Source: Clitoria ternatea
Taxonomy: Eukaryota > Streptophyta > Magnoliopsida > Fabales > Fabaceae
Assembly (NCBI GenBank): GCA_037962975.1
Contig: CM075672.1
Location: 59,280,501-59,344,500, forward strand
Length of the DNA: 64,000 bases
Direction of reading: 5' to 3'
A program made the position numbers and the translations under genes. The stretch's first letter is position 1. The number at the start of each line of letters is the position of its first letter. The notes under the pieces were generated by a model, which ran no database searches, was not told the origin of the DNA, and saw only the letters and a program-made list of their open reading frames with translations. Below are positions 11,094 to 20,465 of the stretch, one piece after another.

Positions 11094-11258
11094 GTATCAT
11101 CTTTCCACTGCTTTCACTTATTTCGTGCACTTCTAAGTTCGTGTTTATTATCTTCTTGTTTCATTGTTATTGTTTTCCACTGTTCATAAGCCATGTATCT
11201 CACAGTCTTGGTTTGCTGTCTTTCTGTTGGATTTCTGTTCTTATTTTTGTTTATTTAG
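11094..11258 (+). other. Putative 165-bp GT-AG intron in leader of third ORF
   Basis: TE-B reads ..AAGAAAG|GTATCATC..TTTATTTAG|GTTGTTTATC.., whereas TE-H reads ..AAGAAAG|GTTGTTTATC.. without the intervening 165 bp (TE-H minus strand, junction near 50740). The segment begins GT, ends AG and has a T-rich 3' tract, like plant introns. AGGT occurs at both edges, so the join is ambiguous by a few bases and a 4-bp target duplication cannot be excluded. Confidence 0.65.
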
Positions 11259-11289
11259 GTTGTTTATCATCATTCTTTTAACATTAATC

Positions 11290-11835
11290 ATGAAAAGAAG
11301 ATCACAGAGACTTCTGCAAAAACCTAGACCAAATTTTGCAGAAGGAAGTGTGCGAAGAAAACATATAGATAACGAAAGAGAAGTGGCAACCATAACTATA
11401 TCTGATTCGTCTGAACATGTACCCAGTCAAAGTCAGGTTCAAAGGGATGTATTTCCTCTGGTTCAAAGGAATGTATCCCAGGCAAGTGAGGAAAATGAAT
11501 CACCAGAAGTTGAAAGTGTTAAGGCTGTTGAAAACTATGCTATGAAGTTTAAAGCCACAAAGCCAGAACGTCCCAGGCAATCTGGAGGAGCTGATTCTTC
11601 TTCTTCTGAAATTCTTATGGTGTTACAGGAATTACAGGTCATGAAGAAGATGCAACTTGGAATTTATGATCGGGTCTTGAACCACGATCTGATGCTCAGG
11701 AAGATTGCCACGAAACTGAGGGTTGAACACACAGCAAAAATGGGAGCCCCACCTGATAGAGATGCGTGGTTAGCTTCCATTGGATTCACGATTCCCTCCC
11801 AGCAGGACAAAGATGATGAAGATCAAGATGTTTAA
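11290..11835 (+). CDS. Third ORF of TE-B, unknown protein (181 aa)
   Basis: I do not recognise this family. The frame from the ATG at 11290 gives a protein that starts with basic MKRRSQRLLQKPRP. A Ser/Glu/Gln-rich middle follows (about residues 35-95), then a conserved block with a likely amphipathic helix, MVLQELQVMKKMQLGIYD, followed by RVLNHDLMLRKIATKLRVEH and a PPDRDAWLASIGF motif, and an acidic Asp/Gln tail. The position between pol and the 3' LTR is where env-like genes sit in some Athila elements, but there is no signal peptide or membrane segment. A homologue with strong similarity in the C-terminal block is in TE-H (50105-50716), where codon 10 is a stop. The frame is also open upstream to 11164, inside the putative intron, so I chose the first ATG after the splice site. 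The basic N-terminus hints at nucleic-acid binding or nuclear entry; this is inference. Confidence 0.6.
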   Translation: MKRRSQRLLQKPRPNFAEGSVRRKHIDNEREVATITISDSSEHVPSQSQVQRDVFPLVQRNVSQASEENESPEVESVKAVENYAMKFKATKPERPRQSGGADSSSSEILMVLQELQVMKKMQLGIYDRVLNHDLMLRKIATKLRVEHTAKMGAPPDRDAWLASIGFTIPSQQDKDDEDQDV

Positions 11836-13422
11836 GCAGTTGTTCCACTTTTTTATGATGTTTCCTATGTAATTAATTTGACATTATTGTAACTGTTTTC
11901 TGAACAGTGAACTTGCTTCTATTTTAATTATGTAATGAATATTTTATTTCTGTGTTAATTTGTTTGTTTTATTCGTTTTTTTATGTATTGGTAAAATCCA
12001 CGCGTCCCAATTCGACTACGTGTTTCCCATCCACAGCCACTCAGGTAAAAAGGGAAGTATCTTTTCGACTTGTTCCTTAATTAATATTCTGACTTATTAA
12101 TTGCTAAATTATGTTTATTGTTTCTTTCACTCTATCTTAAATAATTTAAAAGTTGCTGATTCGTTAAGCTTAGTCGGATAAATTAATTGATCAGTTTTGT
12201 TTAACTCATCATATCTGCCCCTAACGATTTTTCATCATTAATTAAATTGTTTACTCGGCATGCTAGTTAGCAATCTGAATGTATGATCTTACATTAAGTT
12301 TGGGGACATGACTGGCTGATTACAGATTAACTATTAGCTTTTGAGCATGTTTTATTCCTTTCTGAGTGAACTTGCATGCTAGTTAGTGAGACAGAATTTG
12401 CTTCAGTACTTGCTAACTGTTTATATACCAATCAATCGGAAATGATGAAGGCCTTCTTTGTTAATTCAGCCAGGGCCAAAAAGTAACCATCCTAATTTTA
12501 TTAATCATCCTTTGACCCAATAATTATGTTTGAGCCTGAGACCCTTTTATTCGTTTTAAAAACCTAACGTTACAAGCCTAATTATCCAAGAAAAACCCGA
12601 CTAGAGTACCCTGGATGTTCCACTGGTGAATTACTCGGTTTTTGATTATTGCTAGGGACTAGCAATTTCTAAGTTTGGGGATGAAGAGTGTGCCTAACAG
12701 TAATTAAGGACACACTCGGACCTTAATTATGGGTGAGTATTTTGGAAAATGAAAGGAAGAAAGGCAAAGCCGAGAGAAAAATGAATAAAGTCAAAAAAGA
12801 AAAAAAAAGGGTGCAAAGCACCACAAGAAAAAAAAAATTCGATCGGAAAAAGATGGAAAGAAAAGAAAGAAAAGGAAAAGTCCGAAGGACTAAAAGAAAA
12901 AGAAGGTGCAAAACAGCACGAGTTATTAAGTAGCATTCAGTCGGAAAAGTTAAGAGAGTTGTTAGTAGAGGCAATTAAGTCAGAATTGAGGCAAGGCATT
13001 AGTGGATACATCTTGTAACCTATCTATGACTCGGAAAAACAATAATTGAGCCTGTAGCCCAGCCCCATTATAAGCTTAAAAAGCCCTTACTGATCTGATT
13101 GGGTTGGCATATGGCATGACGTGTAGAACTGTTGCAAGCCTATGTTTATCTAACAAGTATGCAGGTGCTAAGTGCATTCTATTCACCTTACACACCGAGA
13201 GAAGAGTTAAACTCCGACCAATGAGGAAAGCATCAGCAGCTTGTCTTCCAAAGGAGGTGTAAGTTTTTATACTTTTAGAAATTACGAGAAGAAAGCATGA
13301 TCGGTATTCAATAATTATAGTATGAACTAAGTTAAGGAAAGGTTGATTGTGTTGATCAAATGCTGTTAGTTAATAAGTCTGAATATTTGCTTGAGGACAA
13401 GCAAGTTTTAAGTTTGGGGATG
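11836..13422 (+). other. 3' untranslated region of TE-B with three polypurine-like motifs
   Basis: AAGTTTGGGGA occurs at 12296, 12671 and 13410. The last directly abuts the 3' LTR and is the expected plus-strand primer; GAGGACAAGCAAG just before it is a common Athila feature. A purine-rich, lysine-codon-like stretch (12740-12920) holds a GGTGC..GCACC hairpin and no credible gene. Confidence 0.75.
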
Positions 13423-15335
13423 TGATAAGTCTTGAAAAGACTTAATTATTTCACCTTTTTATTTAACATTATTTAGTAATTATTGGTTAGTTTGTTTGTA
13501 TTATTTAATAAGTTGATAACAATTCATATTTTAGTTATGAATTTCAAAAGTACTTCATTTATGTAAGAAAATGATTGAAAATATTAATTAGTTAAGGAAT
13601 TTTGAAGTATTTATAAATTCACTAAGCAGCCAGCGTATAAAAGTTAGGCAATTAGCTGTTTAATAGTGCAGGAACAGGGCGTACTCGAGAAAAGAAGACA
13701 AATCCGAGTGAAAATTACAAAAAAAAAGCCGAGCAAGAATTTATAGAGCCGAGTGAGAATTCGTAAATCCGACTGAAGGAAGTTCACAAGACCGACTGGG
13801 CGAGACTTCAAAGGGTTGACCGAAAAGAATTAACAAAAAGCTGACTGCAAAGATTTCCAAGATACTGACTCCAAAAGAGAACAAGGAACCGATTGAAAAT
13901 AAAAGGAAGAACCCGAGCGTCCATTTTAGAAATGCTGATTGAAAAGATAATTCGCTTAAGCGATAGTTTAATTCGCTCGGGCGAGGGACAAAGTTCGCTC
14001 AAGCAAAGCAAGCCTACGCTCAAGCGTGACCTCAAAACATCACCCTTCGCCTAAGCTACTCTATCACGCTTGAGCGAGAAAGCCATTCTGCATTACATAT
14101 TTTTAATTTGCCCAAGCGAGAGTTAATCAGCTCAAGCAAAAACCCAGCAGTTGAAGCGTAAAAGCAGTAACTTAAACCCTGTTTCTTCCCTCCAACAACA
14201 CACACCTGGTGCAGTACTGTTTCCGCTTCCATTGCCTTCTTCCTTACTGCTGCAACCTTAGTAACTTAAGTAGTGAGCTTTCAATTAGTTGGTGCTGCGT
14301 TGTAAATTAGCTAAGGCTGAGCTGGATCCTGTTAAGAGCTGAGCTGTAATTAGTTAGTTACTCTGTAAACTGTGTAACTAGTTAGTTTAGTCGTTAACTT
14401 AAGTTTTCTAAGTTATCAGTTAAGTTAGTTAGTTAGGTAGAAACATATATATAGGTTGTACATATTCTGTAAAAGAGACACGTATACACAGATAAGAAAT
14501 AACAGAACGGAGAACATTCATTACACACTTCGAACATCTCACTACACATTTTTCTCTCTCTAATCCTATCCTCCATGACGTTCCACAATCCTTCGATGGA
14601 ACTGAAGTCAATGGAGTTCTAAATCCTTAAGGTTGGGATTGCAAAGGTTAGCAATGGAGTCTTGAAGCTGTGAGCAAGTAGATGGACTTCTAAGATCCTG
14701 AGGCGAACAAGCTGAGGAGTGGAGCAGAATCGCTGGATTGACAAATCCAGAACCGATGAAGAACTTCGCCAGTGAGGAATCATAGTTGAAGCTTAGGTAA
14801 CTTCCAGCTTTCTAACTAGTTTAGGCCTAATCAATTTAGGTGAATAGTTAGAGTTCAACCTCTAATTTCACATTAGATTCTTAGGTTAATCGAGCACTTA
14901 AGGAATTAAGGTTCATTGCTTAAGGATTGGTGTTTTTCACCTAAGGAATTAGGGAATAACCACAAGCGGATTGTCCTCTAGATTGTGAAGTTCAATTATA
15001 CTTTAATTGAATGTTTCTTGAGGAAATTGTGAGCCGAAGCACTCCTGACCTGTTTTCTTTTAATCACTTTTCACATTCATCTTAACTCTGTTTCTGAAAA
15101 TACCAAAAACAACCAGAAAACACCAAAACCATAAACACTGAATGAACTTCATGTATTTTCTGTTGGTTCAGCTTGTACTAGTCCTAGATTGAGGTACTTA
15201 CCACAATCCCTGTGGGACGATCAAATACACTACAATTTTAACGACTGGTGCGCTTGCCAAAGTGTAAATCCAAGAGTCACATTTTGTTTTACTAAGATTT
15301 TCATATCAAATTAATGACTCGGGATTTTAGCATCA
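13423..15335 (+). repeat. 3' LTR of TE-B
   Basis: 1913 bp from TGATAAGTC to GCATCA. It matches the TE-H LTRs read on the minus strand (same TGATAAGTCTTGAAAAGAC start, ATGACTCGG..GCATCA end). U3 carries CCGAGTG units (13690-13770) and then CGCTTGAGCG-type near-palindromes (13950-14130). A TATA-like run follows (14444-14455). The next five bases, CATAC, are the expected target duplication; the partner copy is outside the window. Confidence 0.85.
14444..14455 (+). promoter_or_regulatory. TATA box of TE-B LTR
   Basis: CATATATATAGG lies downstream of the U3 repeat arrays and upstream of the tRNA-proximal half of the LTR. The TE-H LTRs have TATATATA at the aligned place (47646-47657 and 62283-62294, minus sense). 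Confidence 0.5.
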
Positions 15336-15342
15336 CATACCA

Positions 15343-16098
15343 CACTACAAGAAAATTAAGAATTAGCTATGAAAGTTGGCGAGCAAACTTTTTCCTCACT
15401 AAGTTGTAACTAAAAAGTGAATAATTAGTGAGGACTTTACGAAGAGTTAAAATTCCTTGTAATAATTTTAATTTTTTGGTTTGTAAAAATTGACGAGTAT
15501 ATAGCGAGAGTATAATAAGGAAATTTCTCTCGCAACATTTAATTTTGTCGCTAATCTATTAGCTACAAAATGTTTCCCTAGCCGAAGCATGATAATAATT
15601 TTTCTTTTTTTATTTTTACTATTTGCTATGAGAGTTCTCTAGCTAATTCTTAGCGATGTTACTTTTTTTAATAATATTATTTATTATAAAATTATGTAAG
15701 AAAGATGTCAATTTTAGATATGAAATTTAACTAGGAGAAGTTTTCCTCAAAAATTAGTAGTTAATTAGTGAAGTAATTGCTAGGCCATTCTCTCGCAACA
15801 TTTAAATTTGTCAATAACTTGTTAGCTATAAAATATTTCCCTAGCTAGCTCACTATAATAATTTTGCTGCAAAAATGTTCCTCGCTAAATTGTTGATAAT
15901 TAGCAATCAAGTTCCGAAGGTGTTTTAATCTCTCACTACTTTCATAGGATGTTGGATTTTTAAAATTTGATAGACTTTAGCGAGAAAATAGTGAGGATAT
16001 TGTCAGTCATAAATTTTATTTCCTATCTAACCATTTTCCCTACGAGATTTCCCCTCGCTATTTTATTATTTAAATTTGGGTGTTACTTTGGTACCCTG
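15343..16098 (+). mobile_element. CACTA (En/Spm-like) transposon end
   Basis: Starts CACTACAAGAAAA, the canonical plant CACTA terminus, and contains many subterminal GCTAA/TTAGCGAG-type motifs, e.g. two similar blocks beginning CTCTCGCAACATTTAA at about 15523 and 15790. It is cut at 16098 by TE-D, with CCCTG (16094-16098) as the expected duplicated target. No transposase is present in the 756 bp visible; the rest would lie beyond the right end of the window. Confidence 0.75.
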
Positions 16099-19000
16099 TG
16101 TGACGCCCCAAAAATAGGGGTAAACTTTTTTTTCGCGATTTTAGTATTATTAATCTATGAAAACATAGGTGGTGAAACTGTCATTCAATACCCTGGATCT
16201 AGAAAGACCTAACTCATATATGAAGATATGAGAAGGTAAGTTAAGGGAAACAACTATTGAGGAATTCTCAATTGAAAGCAACGGAAAATTTATTTAAATT
16301 GTTGCTATATAGTTGGGTTCGAAGAAGTTAAACATCATAAGGATTGATGACCTCAAAATATGTCCAAAGGGTTCATAAGTTTGTTTAAGATGAAGATCAT
16401 ATATAAAGAAAATGAAAAGTGATCAAGGCAATACAATTTGGAGGACCAGGACATCCCTCGCTCAAGTGAGAACCACACTCGCTTGAGCGAGTCCCAAGGG
16501 AGCGCTCAGGCAAGACGTAGGGCGAGCTGAGCGAAAGAAGTAAGGGAATGATCAGGGGCCGACTCGCTTGAGCAAGCCCTATCTCGCTTGAGCGAGATTC
16601 TTAATATCCGCTTAGGCTGGGAAAGCGAGCTCGGGCGAAATTCTTCCAGAATCCACCCATCACTCACTCGCTTGAACGAGTACCACCACCAAGGCCATTC
16701 GCTCAGGCGAAATTTGGCCAGTAGCTAAATACCCCACTCTCGCTCGGGCGAAACCCTACTCGCCTAAGCAAAATTCTTCCAGTGGCCAACCCCAGATGCC
16801 AGGGCCGTCTCGCTTAAGCGAGACCCACTCTCGCCTAAGCGAGAATTGGCCAGTGACCATACACTATCACAGGGGTAATCTCGCTTGAGCGAGAATCCCT
16901 CTCGCTTGAGCGAGAATCCTTCTCGCTTGAGCGAGAATATCAGCAAAAACGTAGAAAATGCTGGAATCACTCCATACATCATACCAAAACTCAACTTAAT
17001 CCATTTCACTTAAATTCATCACATCTCACTCATTATATTCAACATTTAAAACTTGTTCCAATCGATTTTATCCATAAATTTACCTTCCAATTCATGAGTT
17101 GCATTCCAATCTAACTTACTACTTGGCAAAAATCTATGAAATGCAGTTTTCATATAACTCATCATTCATTTATAAGTTTTAACTACAATCATACTTCATC
17201 TTCGATATCTAACCAAGACTAAGGTCACTAATGAAAATGAGCCTTAAACTCTAGGATCTCATTTTCCTACATGACCTTCCAAAATCACCAATGTATACAC
17301 ATCATCCATACAAGTACCTATACCAATTCATGGCTATACAAAATAACGAATACATCCATTTACATAAAAAGGTGTATATCAAAGCTATAAATTCAAAACA
17401 TTAGCCGGCCAAGGCATTCTTTACCAAAATAGGCTTCCTTCACACCACTTTTCTACACAAGAGCTCCACAGGCAAGTCCTACAACACAGGAGCTAAAAAG
17501 ATATACCACATGGAGAGTGAGTATACTTTCTCAATGATGAAAATCTAACAATTATGATAATATATACATGAATGCAATATTAAACATCTTATTCCCAAGA
17601 GACGTTCAATTAGCATAAAACCAATCATTCATCAAATTCATTAAACACATGTATCCATCAAAATTCACAAGGTCACACCAATCATTGACATAATTACAGT
17701 TAGTAATTAAAAAGGGAGTTCCACCTACTCCTCACACAATCTCCTCAACAGGATACCACTCTATGCCATGCTTCTATGGCTAATGCACATGTTGGTGTTT
17801 AAGATGCATATGCACGGATCCAATTTTCATTCCAACGGGTAATCGCAACCACCATAATCATTTATCCATTTTCATTGGTTTCCTGCCTCGCAAGGGCTAC
17901 TCCCTCTAGCAGCCTCGCAAGGTGCTTTCTCATGATCACAACCACATTCAACAATTCATAATGGTTTCCCGCCTCACAAGGGGTACTCCCACCTCATGAT
18001 CGCAACCATGGGCATACAATCTCAATGGTCCCGGAGGACCTTTCATTTCAAATATCAGGTGATCGCAACCACCGGTCCAATAATCACAGGAACTCACAAG
18101 CCCTTTATATTCAAACATCATATGATTGCAAGCACTTTTCAACATCATCATGATATGCATGCCATGCTATGTATGCAACAATGCTCATGCATGCCTCAAC
18201 CTCATACAGGTTATCTAACCCCCCATCTAGGGTACACTCATACTCAATTACAACATTAATTTCCCATAGTCAGCACACATATATATATATATTCTATTCA
18301 TAATATTCAAGAATCCTTATAGACATAGATTTCAAGCATTTATCAAGCTACACATGGATTCCATGACATGTCATCACATATTATACCACTCAAAGCCTCA
18401 TTAAGGCTTCATTCCACAATCAATCATTATAAGCACCATGCTCAATTTCACATCACAAACATATGATACCATATTCATTCAAGAAAACATGCCATATTAC
18501 ATCAACATATACATTATCATCATACATGTTCCCATACATTTAGAAAATACACCCCTCTCCTACCTCAAGAGAAGTAAACTTCCGGGTTTAGTGTTCCCGC
18601 CTCACAAGTATTAGCAAGCCCTATACCAATCAATTATAGGACCACATCAATTATTCATTCAAACTCTATTTTAATATACATATACATACATATGTACGCA
18701 TGATTCTCATCATGTAGAAGTTATTTATAGGTTTTATCCATTTACCCATTTAGGCTTCGGGAAGTCCTTCCCTTAAATCACCATTCATTATTATCAAGGT
18801 AACAACCCAATTAGTTAGGTTACCCCGTTTACCAACCTTACATTTAACTCATTCCAATTGGGTTTTCATTTATGGTTTCCAACCACCATCTCCAATCATC
18901 ATTTAATGTCAATACCTCATCATTTATAACACTTCCCTCATCAATAAATGTTAACCCCTTCTACATTACACATTTCCCCCAATTTGATAATTTAGGGTTT

Positions 19001-19836
19001 TATAAAAACCCAACCACATCATAAATGCACTTCTATAGTCAGCATCTTTCAACCCTATCTTCATATATTTCATTTATTACTCATATATACCCATATTTAT
19101 TTCACCCCACCTTAGGGTTTGTGTATTTAATGTTTTCTTTCACTATCCACAAGCATTTAATACACCTCCAAGCCACAACCATCTATTCCCTAGGTTCCAA
19201 GCACAAGAGGAATGATAAAAAGCTTTCCTTGCTCCAAAACGAAAATGGGAGTCAAGAGAGAGAGAGATGGTGATGGAAATGGAGAGAAGAGAGGGAGGAG
19301 CTTCAAACATCCATTGTCTCCTCCAAGCTTCAATGGTGAAGGAAAATGAGAAAGAGAGAGCACGAATTTGTTCAAGCTCTTAGGGAGGGAGAAGAAGATA
19401 TGAAGAAGAGAAGAATGAGAGAAGAAGAAAAAGTGTGTTTGCATAAAAGAAAGGAGGGTCACGAGAATGAGAGTGAAAAGAGTAAGGTTTTTGTTTTAAA
19501 TTTTAAGCCCATTACTAAACTCTTCCATTTTTCATTAAACAGGCTCTCTGTTCAGGCTCAATACTTATTCTAAAAATTATTCCGGATACATATTCGGATT
19601 CCCAAGAATATTATCTACAGCCCTGACCAACGGCATCTCAATCAGAGATACTTGGTCCGACACCCATATTTTATCCGGGTCAGTTTTTTGCTTATTCGAT
19701 CTCAATAATTCGTCACAGTCTTCGAAAATCCCAATTAAATTATTTTTAATATTTTGGGACATTAATTGGTTCATATTCAATTATTCGATATTTATTTCCT
19801 TAATTTATTCTTTATTTTAAAATTTGGGATGTTACA
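16099..19836 (-). repeat. 3' LTR of TE-D
   Basis: 3738 bp, minus-strand TGTAACATCCC..GGGGCGTCACA. The first kilobase on the plus strand matches the 5' LTR remnant at 36585-37665. Its outer end matches the start of solo LTR TE-G (TGTAACATCCCGAATTTTAAA..). It contains a long array of CTCGCTTGAGCGAG-type near-palindromes near its 3' end (16457-16955). Confidence 0.9.
16457..16955. repeat. Array of paired CTCGCTTGAGCGAG near-palindromes in TE-D LTR
   Basis: Pairs of 14-bp near-palindromes about 20 bp apart repeat through the segment: 16457/16478, about 16501/16521, 16563/16583 and about 16606/16625, with further pairs to 16860. A triple copy closes the array at 16880-16955. Spacers share an ATTCTTCCAG-type sequence. 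CTCGCTTAAGCGAG near 16809 is a perfect palindrome. The matching array in the 5' LTR is 36942-37435. Confidence 0.85.
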
Positions 19837-20465
19837 ATCCACCCCACCTAAAAGAAATTTTGTCCCTGAAATTTAACATACCGGATTCAAATACATGAGG
19901 GTACCGTTCACGGATATCATCCTCGCGTTCCCAAGTGAGTGTCTCCACACTCCCATGCTTCCATGCTACCTTCACCAGAGGTACCATTTTATTCCGCAAC
20001 CTCTTCATGGAATACTCAACGATACGGAACGAAACAGGGGGAATGGACAAGTCATCCCACACATCAACATCATCGATAGAGATCATGTGTAAGGGATCAT
20101 GTATATACTTCCTTAACTGCGATACGTGGAACACATTATGTAGGTTTGCAAGCTGTGGGGGGAGTACAATCCGATAAGCGACATCTCCAATCTGCTCCAA
20201 GATCTCATAGGGTCCGATGAATTTAGGGCTTAATTTTCTGCTCTTCAAAGCTCTACCAATACCTTTATCACGCGAGACTCGTAAGAACACATGATCGCCA
20301 ACTTGAAATTCAAGTGGCTTCCTTCTCTTGTCATAATAGCTCTTCTGCTGGTCTTGAGCGATTTTCATCTTCTCTCGGATCATTTTAATCTGTTCAGTGA
20401 TTTCCTCAACAATCTCAAGCCCTAAAGCCAAATTCTCTCTAACTTCAAGCCAACATAAAGGGGTT
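19832..20465 (-). pseudogene. TE-D integrase C-terminus with chromodomain-like tail
   Basis: Open minus-strand frame of 199 codons. It starts in the linker after the integrase core (EKMKIAQDQQKSYYDKRRKP), then has the GPY-type module (GDHVFLRVSRDKGIGR..LSPKFIGPYEILEQIGDVAYR..HNVFHVSQLRKY). It ends with a tail, NKMVPLVKVAWKHGSVETLTWERE, resembling the chromodomain-like end of Tekay-clade integrases. Integrase inserts the cDNA; the tail is thought to guide target choice. The stop codon TAA lies in the LTR itself (bases 3-5, TGTAAC), so the frame runs through the polypurine tract. The upstream part is separated by TE-E. Confidence 0.8.

Larger units (their letters stand above)
9106..15335 (+). 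mobile_element. TE-B: 3' half of an Athila-like element
   Basis: Plus-strand element left-truncated by insertion of TE-A at 9105. Order: post-pol sequence (9106-9440), CACTCGG repeat tract (9440-10895), third ORF with its own TATA/intron leader (11005-11835), 3' untranslated region with three polypurine-like motifs, and 3' LTR (13423-15335). It is colinear with minus-strand TE-H: 9106-9130 corresponds to the sequence near 55840-55860 of TE-H, and the third ORF and LTR have TE-H counterparts. Gag-pol and the 5' LTR must lie left of the window or be lost. It appears to be a TE-B/TE-H family distinct from TE-E. Confidence 0.8.

Noticed and set aside
12733..12933. Lysine-rich 66-codon frame
   Set aside because: Purine-rich 3' untranslated tract; TE-H equivalent is not conserved as protein.
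17948..18259. Overlapping short frames in the TE-D 3' LTR
   Set aside because: LTR sequence with degenerate GATCGCAACCA-type repeats; not conserved in TE-G.
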